44,898 nucleotides of DNA from DATDRS01 sp035291605 (GTDB lineage: Bacteria > Chloroflexota > Anaerolineae > Anaerolineales > UBA6663). Shown piece by piece: positions 1-8,723 of this stretch (positions within the stretch are counted from its first letter, which is position 1; each line of letters begins with the position of its first letter). The DNA is taken from the NCBI GenBank assembly GCA_035291605.1, contig DATDRS010000425.1, forward strand, positions 1-44,898. Direction: 5' to 3'. Under the pieces are notes generated by a model that was not told where the DNA came from, did no database searches, and worked only from the letters and a program-made list of their open reading frames with translations. The position numbers and the translations under genes were made by a program.

Positions 1-372
1 AGTGCGGTTCATCACTGCGTCACTCGAATCAGCCAGTTGCCTTATTGGCCCCGGCGCACCGTCCAGGAAGTAGTCGGTGCTCGTCGCGCTCTGCTGGGCA
101 ACCCGGCCATTGCCATACAGATAGATGCTGCTTCCATCCGCCAGCACTTGCGTCAGCCCCGCGTTCAAGTCCAGCGTGTAGGTCGTGACCGCGCTGTTGG
201 CAGTCTGCTTCAAACGGTCGCCTAAGCCGTTGTAGCGGAAGCCATAGGTACTGGCCCCCTGCGTGGTTGTGATGAGCCGGTTGGCGGCGTCATACGTGTA
301 GGTGTATACCCCGTCGTTGAGCAAGTTGCCGTTCGCATCCCAGATGTAGGTTATCTTTCCCCGCCGGGCCAT
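1..372 (-). CDS. RHS/YD-repeat protein, partial (runs off the window)
   Basis: The minus strand is open from about position 432 to base 1 and reads as RHS repeat sequence. YD-type repeats such as YIWDANGNLLNDG, YTYTYDAANRL and FRYNGLGDRLKQT are followed by the strand-like segments YTLDLNAGLTQVLADG and SSIYLYGNGRVAQ. RHS proteins are large secreted or wall-associated proteins whose YD repeats form a shell around a variable C-terminal domain; here the C-terminal side lies beyond base 1. The first in-frame ATG is at 372, but the frame stays open further upstream, so the true 5' end is uncertain. The piece may be an intact short gene, or the 3' part of a larger gene cut by rearrangement next to the divergent histidine kinase. 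RHS identity is confident; start and intactness are not. Confidence 0.75.
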   Translation of the reverse strand, partial: MARRGKITYIWDANGNLLNDGVYTYTYDAANRLITTTQGASTYGFRYNGLGDRLKQTANSAVTTYTLDLNAGLTQVLADGSSIYLYGNGRVAQQSATSTDYFLDGAPGPIRQLADSSDAVMNRT

Positions 373-429
373 AGAGTCGCTTTCTGCGGTATACTCTGAC
401 CCCAGGCGGCAGCGCGCCGCCCGGTAACT

Positions 430-1998
430 GTGACCATGCTCCCCGACTTCCGCGTCCGGCAGCGCGATTACCTGCTCGAAATCTCGCGCGCCCTCACCGA
501 AGCGCTCGACCTGGCGACCGTGCTCGAGCGCATCTTGCAGGCGGCGGCGGAGCTGCTTGCCGGGCAGGCCGGGCTGATCGCGCTGCGCGAGGAAGCCGGC
601 CGCTGGCAGCTGCGCGCGCACTACGGCATTCCCAAGCCGTTCGTCGCCTACTTTAATCCGCTGCTGGCCGGCATCCCGGAGCAGGGCGACCCGGAACGCT
701 TCGCCCTGCCGGAGGTGAACCGGCGGCTGCAGGCTATCACCCAGGCGGCCAGCCTCGGCCTGCTGCAGGGCGTGGGCCTGCCGATGGTCGCGCGCGACGA
801 AGTCGTGGGCATCATTTACATTTTCCGCGCCTACGCCACGGCGTTCTCCGCGGACGACCGGGCGCTCCTCGGCAGCTTCGCGGACCAGGCCGCGATCGCG
901 GTGCACAATGCGCGGCTCTACCAGCAGACGAACCAGGAGAAGCGCCGGCTGGACGCCATCCTCGAAAGCACCGCGGACGGCGTGCTCATCATGGACGCCG
1001 CGCATTCCATCCAGCGCTTCAACCGCGCGCTGGCGAAGCTCACCGGCTGGAGCGCCGCCGAGGCGATCGGCCGCGCGCACGACGAAGTGATCAAATGGGC
1101 GCGGCGCGAACCGGGGCCGGACCTGGCCGAAGCCGAGGCCGGCGGCTGGCCGCTCGGCAGCACTCCCGCCCCGCTCTACGTCGAAGGCGACCTGCGGCGC
1201 AAGGGCGGCAGCTACACCGCCGCCGGGATCACCTACGCCCCCCTGTTCGACCGGGAGGGGCGGCTGGTCAACCTCATCGCCAACGTGCGCGACATCACCC
1301 GGTTCCGCGAGGCGGAGGAGCTCAAGAGCACTTTCATCTCGATCATCAGCCACGAGTTGAAGACGCCGGTCGCGCTCATCAAGGGCTACGCCGAGACGTT
1401 ACAGCGGGAGGACGCCCGCTGGGACTCCAGGACGGTGCGGGAAAGCCTGAACGTGATCGTGGAAGAGGCCGACCGGCTGGCGGAGCTGATCGAGAACCTG
1501 CTCGACGCCTCGCGCCTGCAGGCCGGCGCGCTCAAGCTCAACCTCACCGAGACGCCGCTCGACCAACTGGCCGCGCGGATGGTGGAGAAATTCAAGACGC
1601 AGTCCCCGGCGGGGAAGCACCTCCTGAGCGCGGAGTTCCCCCCGGACTTTCCCGGCGTGATGGGCGACGAGGAACGCCTGACGCAGGTGTTGAGCAACCT
1701 GCTCTCGAACGCGATCAAGTACTCGCCGGCCGGCGGGCGGGTCGCCGTGCGCGGGCGGGTCGAGCCGCAGCAGGTCGTCATCAGCGTCTCCGACGAGGGG
1801 CCGGGCATCGCCGCCGCCGACCTGCCGCGCGTGTTCGACCGCTTCTACCGCGCCGACTCCGACCTGACTAAACGCGCCAAAGGCGCGGGGCTGGGGTTGT
1901 TCCTGGCCAAGGCCATCGTCGAGGCGCACAACGGGCGCATCTGGGCCGAGTCCATGCCGGGGAAAGGGACGACGTTCTCATTCTCGCTGCCAAGGTAA
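430..1998 (+). CDS. Soluble GAF-PAS sensor histidine kinase
   Basis: A 522-residue two-component sensor kinase. Domain order: GAF domain (about 17-165), PAS domain (about 172-292, starting LDAILESTADGVLIMD), HisKA dimerisation domain with the H-box FISIISHELKTP (phospho-accepting His308), then a HATPase_c domain with N-box NLLSNAIKYSPAGG, G1 box DEGPGIAAADLPRVF and G2 box GAGLGLFLAKAI. No membrane segment is visible, so it should sense an intracellular ligand or redox state through GAF/PAS and act in the cytoplasm. No response regulator is adjacent, so it is an orphan kinase within this window. Start: GTG at 430 and ATG at 436 are both possible and neither has a clear ribosome site; a TATACT box lies at 390-395 without a good -35. 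It is divergent from the RHS fragment. Confidence 0.93.
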   Translation: MTMLPDFRVRQRDYLLEISRALTEALDLATVLERILQAAAELLAGQAGLIALREEAGRWQLRAHYGIPKPFVAYFNPLLAGIPEQGDPERFALPEVNRRLQAITQAASLGLLQGVGLPMVARDEVVGIIYIFRAYATAFSADDRALLGSFADQAAIAVHNARLYQQTNQEKRRLDAILESTADGVLIMDAAHSIQRFNRALAKLTGWSAAEAIGRAHDEVIKWARREPGPDLAEAEAGGWPLGSTPAPLYVEGDLRRKGGSYTAAGITYAPLFDREGRLVNLIANVRDITRFREAEELKSTFISIISHELKTPVALIKGYAETLQREDARWDSRTVRESLNVIVEEADRLAELIENLLDASRLQAGALKLNLTETPLDQLAARMVEKFKTQSPAGKHLLSAEFPPDFPGVMGDEERLTQVLSNLLSNAIKYSPAGGRVAVRGRVEPQQVVISVSDEGPGIAAADLPRVFDRFYRADSDLTKRAKGAGLGLFLAKAIVEAHNGRIWAESMPGKGTTFSFSLPR

Positions 1999-2002
1999 TT
2001 TT

Positions 2003-2080
2003 TGATTGCTGATTGCGCGAAGCGTTGCCGGTTGGCGTCGCCCTCAATCGGCGATCAGAAATCAACACTCTACAATCCCG
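2003..2080. repeat. Degenerate heptamer tandem repeats
   Basis: Two TGATTGC heptamers lie at 2003-2016. After a short gap, five 7-nt units with an ATC-like core follow at 2046-2080: AATCGGC, GATCAGA, AATCAAC, ACTCTAC, AATCCCG. The two clusters also form an imperfect inverted repeat. They fill the gap before the CpXC gene. Similar period-7 tracts occur at 26887, 31661 and 38468. Confidence 0.6.
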
Positions 2081-2092
2081 AAAGGTTTTTTC

Positions 2093-3448
2093 ATGCCGCC
2101 GATTAAGATGCAAGTTTCCTGCCCCAACTGCCGGGCGCCGGTCACGGCTACCATCGAGCAGCTCTTCGACGTGGCCCAGGACCCGAGCGCCAAGAACCGC
2201 TTCCTGAGCGGGCGTTTCAACCAGATCAACTGCCCGAACTGCCGCTACCAGGGGCAGGTAGCGACCCCCCTGCTCTATCACGACGCGGACAAAGAACTGC
2301 TGCTGAGCTTCGTTCCGATGGAACTCGGCCTGCCGCAGATGGAGCAGGAAAGGATCCTCGGCAAGCTCATGAACGAGGTGATCAACAAGCTCCCGCAGGA
2401 GAAGCGCAAAGGGTATCTGCTGAACCCCAAGCCCGCGCTCACGCTGCAGGGGATGATGGACCGCATCCTGGAGGGCGAAGGCATCACCCGCGAGATGATG
2501 GACGCGCAGAAGGCCAAGGCCCAGTTGATCCAGCAGCTGCTCACGACGCCCGAGGCGCAGTTGCCCGCGCTGGTGAAGGAGAAAGACGCCGAGCTGGACG
2601 CCGCGTTCTTTCAACTCCTCGCCGCCTCCGCCGAGGCCCAGGCCGTGGAGGGCAACCAGAACGGCGCGCAGCGCCTGCTTAACCTGCGGCAAAAACTGCT
2701 GGAGCTCTCGTCCTTCGGCGCGCAGGCCAGGCAGCGGCAGCAATCCTTCGAGGCCGCCGTCCGCGAACTGCAGGCGCTCGGCGACAAACTCACGCAAGAT
2801 AAGCTGCTCGAACTGATCCTCAAGGCGGACGACGACGACAAGGTGGCGGCGTACGCCTCCTTTGCGCGCCCGGCGCTCGACTATGCCTTCTTCGAGGCCC
2901 TGACCAAGCGCATTGACCGGGCGCCGGGCGCGGACAAGGAGCGGCTGGCCAAACTGCGCGAGACGCTGCTGCAGCTCACGCAGGAGATTGACGCCGTGGC
3001 CAAGGCGCAGATGGAAGAGGCGGCGGATGTCCTGCGCGCCCTGCTCGAAGCGACGGACCTGTATCAGGCCTTGCGCGAAAATGCCCCGCACATTGACGAC
3101 ACCTTCATGGCCGTGCTCAACATGAACATGGAGGCCGCCCAGAAGGCCGGGCGGCTCGACCTGCTCCAGCGCCTGACCCTGATCAGCGATGGCGTCATGC
3201 AAATGATGCAGGAGAGCGTCCCGCCAGAGATTCGCTTCATCAACGAGCTGCTGCAGATCCCCTCCGGCGAGCAGGCCGAGGCCGAGCTCAAGCGCCGCTC
3301 CGCCGAGATCAACCCGCAGATGGTGGACGCGATGAGTTACATTGCCCAGAGCCTGCGCCAGAACGGCCAGCCGCAGCTCGCCGAGCGCCTGGAGCAATTG
3401 CAGACGGTGGCGGTCGGCGAACTGATGGCGGCGAACTGGAAAAAGTAA
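2093..3448 (+). CDS. CpXC zinc-ribbon domain protein
   Basis: A 451-residue protein. It opens with a CpXC-type zinc ribbon: two CPNC knuckles (Cys10/Cys13 and Cys47/Cys50) flank a helical insert. The other roughly 370 residues are rich in Leu, Ala, Glu and Gln and look almost wholly helical, with possible coiled coils and no membrane segment or signal peptide. The ATG at 2093 is preferred because AAAGG lies just upstream and the zinc ribbon begins at once; an upstream in-frame start would add 29 unlikely residues read through repeat DNA. The CpXC domain is known as a presumed zinc-binding module of unknown function. The gene follows the histidine kinase by 94 bp of repeats, so co-transcription is possible. 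No enzymatic motif was seen and no function is assigned. Confidence 0.85.
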   Translation: MPPIKMQVSCPNCRAPVTATIEQLFDVAQDPSAKNRFLSGRFNQINCPNCRYQGQVATPLLYHDADKELLLSFVPMELGLPQMEQERILGKLMNEVINKLPQEKRKGYLLNPKPALTLQGMMDRILEGEGITREMMDAQKAKAQLIQQLLTTPEAQLPALVKEKDAELDAAFFQLLAASAEAQAVEGNQNGAQRLLNLRQKLLELSSFGAQARQRQQSFEAAVRELQALGDKLTQDKLLELILKADDDDKVAAYASFARPALDYAFFEALTKRIDRAPGADKERLAKLRETLLQLTQEIDAVAKAQMEEAADVLRALLEATDLYQALRENAPHIDDTFMAVLNMNMEAAQKAGRLDLLQRLTLISDGVMQMMQESVPPEIRFINELLQIPSGEQAEAELKRRSAEINPQMVDAMSYIAQSLRQNGQPQLAERLEQLQTVAVGELMAANWKK

Positions 3449-3526
3449 CGTGAGGCGCGCCCCGTGCTCCGTTATGGAATACGCGCGACGCGCTGCTGCG
3501 CCGCACGCATGAGGGAGACCAAGCAC

Positions 3527-4714
3527 ATGGACTTCAAAATCGTCAACGAGAAACTCAGCCAGGCCGTCGCCCTGCTCGCCGAGCAAAACATAGACCTCTG
3601 GCTGACCTTTGTGCGCGAGACGGCGCTCACCTCCGATCCGTGCCTGGACCTGGTGGCCGGGCTGGATGTGACATGGCACTCCGCGTTCCTCGTCAGCCGC
3701 ACGGGCAAGCGCGCGGCGATTGTGGGCCGCTTCGACGGAGAAAACGTGCGGGCCATCGGCGGCTACACACAGGTCATCACTTACGATCAGAGCATCCGCC
3801 AGCCGCTGCTCGACGCCGTCGCCCATCTCAACCCGCAGACGATCGCGCTCAACTTCTCACAGAGCGACCCGGCTGCCGACGGGTTGACCCACGGCATGCA
3901 GCGCTATCTCGCGGAGATTTTCGCCGGGACGTCCTACGCCGCGCGGTTTGTCTCCGCCGAGAAGTTCATCGCCGCGCTGCGCGGGCGCAAGTCAGGGATG
4001 GAACAGGCGCGGATCAGAGCCGCCATCCGCGCGACCGAGAAATTGTTCGCCCGGATCAGCAACGCGCTGAAGCCCGGCCAGACCGAAACGCAAATCGCCG
4101 AGAAGATGCACGCCTGGCGCAAAGCGCAGGGGCTGGGAACTGCGTGGGGCGAGCCGTATTGCCCCATCGTCAACGCGGGGCCGGACTCCCCCGTCGGCCA
4201 CGCCGCGCCGGGCAAATTCAAGGCCGCGCGCGGCCAGCTGCTGCACATGGACTTCGGCGTGAAGCAGGACGGTTTCTGCTCGGATTTGCAGCGCATGTGG
4301 TATTTCCTCGACCAGGGCGAACGGCGCGCGCCGGACGACGTGCGCCGGGCGTGGGACGCCTGCTGGGCTGCGCTGAACGCCGGCGCGGAAATGCTGAGAC
4401 CGGGCGCGGCCGGTTGGGAAGTGGACGCCGTCGCGCGCGAAACGCTGGTAAAGGCGGGGTTCCCCGAATACCAGCACGCGCTGGGGCATCACCTGGGCCG
4501 CGTGGCGCACGACGGCTCGACGCTGCTCGGGCCGCTCTGGGAGAAGTACGGCCAGGCCCCGCTGGGCACCGTCGAGGCCGGCAACGTCTTCACACTCGAA
4601 CTCGGCGCAGCCGTGCCGGGGCGCGGGTACATCGGCCTGGAAGAAGACGTGCTGGTGACGGAGACCGGCGTCGAGTGGTTGAGCAAGCCCCAGCGAAAAC
4701 TCTGGCTTATTTAG
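3527..4714 (+). CDS. M24 family metallopeptidase (Xaa-Pro aminopeptidase-like)
   Basis: A 395-residue protein of the pita-bread fold. Residues 1-150 match a creatinase/prolidase-type N-terminal domain and residues 160-390 the M24 catalytic domain. The five expected metal ligands are all readable: Asp242 (HMDFG), Asp253 (CSD), His321 (LGHHLG), Glu358 (TLELG) and Glu373 (LEEDVLV). It should be a cytoplasmic dinuclear-metal enzyme cleaving N-terminal residues next to proline or hydrolysing dipeptides. ATG 3527 is chosen because GAGGGAG at 3511-3517 is a good ribosome site; ATG 3509 would add six residues. A perfect hairpin starts directly after the stop codon. Family is sure; exact substrate is not. 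Confidence 0.93.
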   Translation: MDFKIVNEKLSQAVALLAEQNIDLWLTFVRETALTSDPCLDLVAGLDVTWHSAFLVSRTGKRAAIVGRFDGENVRAIGGYTQVITYDQSIRQPLLDAVAHLNPQTIALNFSQSDPAADGLTHGMQRYLAEIFAGTSYAARFVSAEKFIAALRGRKSGMEQARIRAAIRATEKLFARISNALKPGQTETQIAEKMHAWRKAQGLGTAWGEPYCPIVNAGPDSPVGHAAPGKFKAARGQLLHMDFGVKQDGFCSDLQRMWYFLDQGERRAPDDVRRAWDACWAALNAGAEMLRPGAAGWEVDAVARETLVKAGFPEYQHALGHHLGRVAHDGSTLLGPLWEKYGQAPLGTVEAGNVFTLELGAAVPGRGYIGLEEDVLVTETGVEWLSKPQRKLWLI

Positions 4715-4737
4715 GCGCAGACCTGTCAGGTCTGCGC
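4715..4737. terminator. Perfect hairpin abutting the M24 peptidase stop codon
   Basis: A 10-bp perfect stem (GCGCAGACCT / AGGTCTGCGC) with a 3-nt loop begins at the first base after the TAG stop. A second half-copy (GACAGGTCT) follows at 4742-4750. There is no U-tract, so it may act as a 3'-end stabiliser or REP-like element rather than a classical terminator. Confidence 0.6.
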
Positions 4738-4771
4738 GGCCCGACAGGTCTTCTGGAAAGAAAACTTCGCT

Positions 4772-6850
4772 ATGGAAAATCGTTCTATGAGTCCTGGTAT
4801 GATCATCGCCCTCATCCTCCTGGGCCTCACCGCCATCTGCTGTGTGTGCGCCGTCAGCGTCCTGGCCGTCGGCGGGTTTTTCACCTACCGCGTCGTCACC
4901 TCCACGGAGATCGCGCCGCTCCTCACTTATGAGGTGCCGCCTCTGCTCACGGAGTTCTTCGCCACCGAAACCCCCACCCCCAAACCCGACATCGTCCTCA
5001 CGCCCCTGCCGCCTCCCCTGCCCGGCGCGGGAGACACGCTGGAGACGCTGCAGGATGCCGTGATCCCGGGCAGCGACCTGCGCGAGATCGCCACGCGGCT
5101 CCAGGGCATCCCCGACATTCCGGCGACGGTGAGCGACCAGCCGGCGAACCACGCCGCCGGCGACCGCGTGGAGTTTTGGGTCAGCAATCAGGACACGCAC
5201 GCCAACCTCCAGATTACGGCCGTCCTGATCTATGCGACTGAGAACGTCTACTTCTTCGCCGAGGAGGGAGTAGAGGTTGACCGGGGCGAAGTCGAAGAGC
5301 TGGTGGATCATTTCCAGGGCGAAACTTACCCGACCAACCGGGAGTTCTTCGGCAGCGAGTGGAATCCCGGTGTAGACGGCGACCCGCACCTCTACATTCT
5401 CTACGCCCATAACCTCGGCTCAGGCGTCGCGGGCTATTACTCCTCGGCCGACGAATATTCGCGCCTGGCGCACGAATATTCCAACGAAAAAGAGATGTTT
5501 TACATCAGCGCCGAAACCACGACCCCCGGCGACGCCTATTTAGCCAGCGTGCTGGCGCACGAGTTCCAGCATATGATCCACTGGCACAGCGACATCAACG
5601 AAGAAACTTGGATGAACGAAGGCTCGTCGGTGCTGGCCGAGTTGCTCAACGGCTACGGGTCCGCCGGATTTGACACGGCTTTTATTATTGAGCCTGACCT
5701 GCAGCTGAATACGTGGACCGAAGACGGCAGCGACTATTCAGCCCCCCATTACGGCGCAGGGTTCCTCTTCATGGCATACTTCCTGGATCGCTTTGGCGAA
5801 GAAGCCACTCAGGCGCTGGTGGCCGACCCGGCCAATGGCTTCCGGGCGGTAGAGAATGCGCTGCAGGCCCAGGGGATCACCGACCCCGCCACGGGCCAGC
5901 CGGTGACGGAGGTGGACGTGTTCGCCGACTGGGCCATCGCCAATTACCTGGGCGACCCGGACGTGGCCGACGGGCGTTACGAATATCACCTCTACCCTGA
6001 CGCCCCTACCGTCGAGCGCCCGACCGATGCGATTGACGCCTGCCCGGCATCTGATGCGGCCACCGTCCATCAATTCGCTGCCGACTATTACGAGATCAAT
6101 TGCGACGGGCAGATCACCCTCGAGTTCTCCGGCTCGCTGCAAGCGCGCGTCAACCCGGCCATGCCGCACGGCGGGCGCTACGCCTTCTGGAGCCACCGCA
6201 ACGACGAGAGCGACACCTATCTCACCCGTGAGTTCGACCTCGCCGGCTTGAATTCGGCGACGTTCCGCTACTGGGCATGGTGGGCGATTGAAACGGATTA
6301 CGACTACGCTTATCTCGAAGTCTCTACAGACGGCGGGAAGACGTGGAAGATCGTCCAGACGCCGTCCGGCACGGATTACGACCCGACCGGCAACAGCTTC
6401 GGCTGGGGCTACACGGGCGATTCCGGAGGCGGCGCTCCGGCCGAGTGGGTGCAGGAAAAAGTTGACCTGTCGGAATACGCCGGGAAGAAAATCCTGGTCC
6501 GGTTCGAGTACGTCACCGACGCGGCCGTCAACCGCCCCGGTTTCATGGTGGACGACATCGAAATCCCGGAACTCGACTACGCCGCCGATTTTGAAAGCGA
6601 CGCGGGCGGTTGGGAGGGCGTTGGGTTCGTCCGCATTGACAACCTGCTCCCGCAGACTTTCGTCGTGCAGGTGATCGAGCAGGGACGCCAGAGCCAGGAC
6701 ACCACCGTGCACCACCTGACGCTCGACGCCAACAATCAGGGAAGCCTGACGCTCGATCTCGACCGGCAGGAGACGGCGATCCTGGTCGTCTCCGGCGCGA
6801 CGCCCTTCACGACCGAACTGGCCAGTTATCAGTTTGAGGTCAAGCCTTAA
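4772..6850 (+). CDS. Membrane-anchored zinc metalloprotease, immune-inhibitor-A-like
   Basis: A 692-residue protein. Residues 10-40 form a single N-terminal membrane anchor (IIALILLGLTAICC onward). A Pro/Thr stalk (about 64-85) leads to an extracytoplasmic catalytic domain with the zinc motif HEFQH at 263-267 and a downstream NEGSS (Glu283), which could supply the third ligand in gluzincin style. The second half (about 440-620) resembles the MAM-like beta-sandwich of M6 immune inhibitor A peptidases (TYLTREFDLAGLNSATFRYW, YLEVSTDGGKTW). It probably degrades extracellular protein. The nearby small lipoprotein gene (64 bp downstream) may be co-transcribed. ATG 4772 is preceded by GGAAAG. Metalloprotease is well supported; family placement as M6-like is inference. 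Confidence 0.82.
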   Translation: MENRSMSPGMIIALILLGLTAICCVCAVSVLAVGGFFTYRVVTSTEIAPLLTYEVPPLLTEFFATETPTPKPDIVLTPLPPPLPGAGDTLETLQDAVIPGSDLREIATRLQGIPDIPATVSDQPANHAAGDRVEFWVSNQDTHANLQITAVLIYATENVYFFAEEGVEVDRGEVEELVDHFQGETYPTNREFFGSEWNPGVDGDPHLYILYAHNLGSGVAGYYSSADEYSRLAHEYSNEKEMFYISAETTTPGDAYLASVLAHEFQHMIHWHSDINEETWMNEGSSVLAELLNGYGSAGFDTAFIIEPDLQLNTWTEDGSDYSAPHYGAGFLFMAYFLDRFGEEATQALVADPANGFRAVENALQAQGITDPATGQPVTEVDVFADWAIANYLGDPDVADGRYEYHLYPDAPTVERPTDAIDACPASDAATVHQFAADYYEINCDGQITLEFSGSLQARVNPAMPHGGRYAFWSHRNDESDTYLTREFDLAGLNSATFRYWAWWAIETDYDYAYLEVSTDGGKTWKIVQTPSGTDYDPTGNSFGWGYTGDSGGGAPAEWVQEKVDLSEYAGKKILVRFEYVTDAAVNRPGFMVDDIEIPELDYAADFESDAGGWEGVGFVRIDNLLPQTFVVQVIEQGRQSQDTTVHHLTLDANNQGSLTLDLDRQETAILVVSGATPFTTELASYQFEVKP

Positions 6851-6914
6851 CCCGGTTTCTTGGAGAAACCAGGTTTCTGGGTCTCACTTTGTCAGGAGTT
6901 TCAGGAGGCAAACC
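6849..6914. repeat. Dispersed ~65-bp element, copy A
   Basis: It begins at the stop codon of the protease gene with an imperfect hairpin (CCCGGTTTCTTGGAG / AAACCAGGTTTCTGGG-type halves), continues with CTCACTTTGTCAGGAG and ends just before the next ATG, so it also supplies the AGGAGG ribosome site. A diverged copy in the same orientation is at 39593-39656. Confidence 0.6.
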
Positions 6915-7553
6915 ATGAGGCGCAACCGCCTGGTTCTTATCGCAGTCATGGCGCTGGCGCTCGCCACGCTGGCCTGCAATGCGCTGGCGTCCCGTTTCCA
7001 GCCCGCCCAGCCGCCTGCGCCGCAAGGCCCGACCCCGACACCCGGCGCGCCTGAGCCGACGCCGGGGCCGGCCGGGCAGTCGCCGCTGAAAATCGGGGAT
7101 GGGCCGACGATCGGCGCGCCGCGTGAAACGCGCGTGGCGGTTGAAGAACAAACTCAGATACTCGAGCAACTGGCGGAAGAACAGTACGACCAGGACGCGC
7201 TGGCCGTCGTCGGCGAGACGTTCACTTTCACCATCCAGCTGGACGAGAGCAAGCGGTTGCTCTGGGTCTTCGGGTGGTGCGCCGCCAGCGCGGATCTCGT
7301 GGAGCAAAACCTGCAGGGCATGACGGTGGAGTTTTCGGTGAACGGGACGCCGGTTGACCTCGGTCAGTTCCACGTCGTGGATGGGCAGTCGGGCGACCTC
7401 CCCTGCCGGTATTACTTGGCCGTGGTGTACGATTGGCCCTCCGGCCCGACGCAACTCGAAGTCAAAGTCACGTTTAACGAACTCGTCAACGACGGCCTCT
7501 CGGAATACCCGCCGGGGTCGCAATGGTTCATTTATGACGTGACCGCACCCTAG
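6915..7553 (+). CDS. Small lipoprotein of unknown function
   Basis: A 212-residue exported lipoprotein. The signal peptide ends in the lipobox LATLAC (Cys21), followed by a Pro/Thr stalk at about 35-65 (GPTPTPGAPEPTPGPAG). The globular part (about 80-212) has alternating hydrophobic strands and two cysteines (GWCAAS, LPCRYY) that could form a disulfide. I do not recognise the family. ATG 6915 is chosen over an upstream in-frame start because AGGAGG (6903-6908) is ideally spaced and the signal peptide begins there. It lies downstream of the surface protease in the same direction and may be its accessory protein, which is only a contextual guess. Confidence 0.8.
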   Translation: MRRNRLVLIAVMALALATLACNALASRFQPAQPPAPQGPTPTPGAPEPTPGPAGQSPLKIGDGPTIGAPRETRVAVEEQTQILEQLAEEQYDQDALAVVGETFTFTIQLDESKRLLWVFGWCAASADLVEQNLQGMTVEFSVNGTPVDLGQFHVVDGQSGDLPCRYYLAVVYDWPSGPTQLEVKVTFNELVNDGLSEYPPGSQWFIYDVTAP

Positions 7554-7577
7554 CCATGACACTCGCTTGTCAGTTCG

Positions 7578-8657
7578 TCAACGTAAGCGGTAGTGCTGCT
7601 CGCTCAGTGAGCGCAGGCGCTCGGCGGCGGCTTCGGGGGTCAGATCGCGCTGGGGCATCGCCAGCATTTCGTAGCCCACCATGAATTTCTTGACCGTGGC
7701 CGAGCGCAGCAGGGGCGGATAAAAATGCGCGTGCAGATGCCACCCCGGATAGCTCTGCCCGTCGGTCGGGGCCTGGTGAAACCCCATCGAGTACGGGAAC
7801 GATATCTCGAACAGATTATCGTAGCGAGCCGTAACGCGGCGCAGCAGGTCGGCCAGCGCCGTGACCTCCGGCGCAGCGAGATCGGTGAGCGCCGCGGTAT
7901 GCCGGTTAGCCAGCAGGAGAATCTCAAACGGCCACACGGCCCAAAACGGGACGAGCGCCGTAAAGCGCTCATTTGCGGCGACGATGCGTTCGCCGCTTTC
8001 TATTTCGGCGCGCAAGTAATCGCATAGGAGACACGCCCGATGCTCGCGGAGGTAGTCGGCCTGCGCGGCAAGCTCCTTGGCCGGCTCGTTCGGGATATGG
8101 CCGGAGGCCCACACCTGGCTGTGCGGGTGCGGATTGGAACAGCCCATCATCTCCCCCTTGTTCTCGAAGACCTGGACGTAGTTGACGAAATCGCGCGCGC
8201 CAAGATCGCGCGTCTGGTCCGTCCAGGCATGGACAACCGCTTCAACTTCCGGCAGCGACAACTCGGGGAGGGTCAAATCATGACGCGGCGAGAAACAGAT
8301 GACGCGGCAGAGGCCGGGCGTGGGATCGGCGACGAATAAGTTGGCCGGGGAGCCGGGGCGCAGCGGCGCAGGGGAGATAAGGGCATGCCCCCTCGCCCCG
8401 CTGCGCCCTTGCTCCGCTTCCGGCAGCAATGCAGCAAAGTCATTGTCAAACACGAATGTAGACGAATAGCGGGGATTGCGCATGCCGCCCGCGCGCCCGT
8501 TGCCCGGGCACAGGTAACACCCGGGGTCATGCGAGGGCAGCTCTGCGGCGGGCGTTTTTTCCACCTGCCCCAGCCAGGGGCGTCTGGCGCGATGCGGAGA
8601 GACAAGCACCCACTCGCGGGCGAGCGGATTCAAACGGCGATGTGGAAAATCAAGCAT
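7578..8657 (-). CDS. galT: Galactose-1-phosphate uridylyltransferase
   Basis: A 359-residue GalT of the HIT superfamily. It exchanges UMP between UDP-glucose and galactose-1-phosphate in the Leloir pathway, in the cytoplasm. The active-site signature SNPHPHSQVWA carries the histidine that is uridylylated in the family; Ser replaces the more usual Gly of HPHGQ. CYLCPGN near residue 47 provides two cysteines of the structural zinc site, and the N-terminus PHRRLNPLAREWVLVSPHR is typical. No galK, galE or galM lies in the window, so the pathway is not clustered here. The gene is convergent with the lipoprotein and divergent from the CBS gene. No clear ribosome site is seen at ATG 8657. Confidence 0.95.
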   Translation of the reverse strand: MLDFPHRRLNPLAREWVLVSPHRARRPWLGQVEKTPAAELPSHDPGCYLCPGNGRAGGMRNPRYSSTFVFDNDFAALLPEAEQGRSGARGHALISPAPLRPGSPANLFVADPTPGLCRVICFSPRHDLTLPELSLPEVEAVVHAWTDQTRDLGARDFVNYVQVFENKGEMMGCSNPHPHSQVWASGHIPNEPAKELAAQADYLREHRACLLCDYLRAEIESGERIVAANERFTALVPFWAVWPFEILLLANRHTAALTDLAAPEVTALADLLRRVTARYDNLFEISFPYSMGFHQAPTDGQSYPGWHLHAHFYPPLLRSATVKKFMVGYEMLAMPQRDLTPEAAAERLRSLSEQHYRLR

Positions 8658-8723
8658 CAGTTTACAAATTCGTGAAAAACGACACAGAGAGGGTGGATTG
8701 AATGTGTAGAACTCAGGTCGCTA

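Noticed and set aside
1868..3826. A 652-codon open frame on the minus strand opposite the CpXC gene
   Set aside because: It is antisense to a well-supported gene; its sequence is low-complexity Leu/Gly/Val/Arg typical of GC-rich shadow frames and has no domain.
3992..5410. A 472-codon minus-strand frame opposite the M24 peptidase and the surface protease
   Set aside because: It spans two real genes and their hairpin gap, with no recognisable motif or ribosome site.
8659..8664. TAAACT as -10 box for leaderless galT transcription
   Set aside because: No matching -35 sequence at the proper distance; too weak to list.
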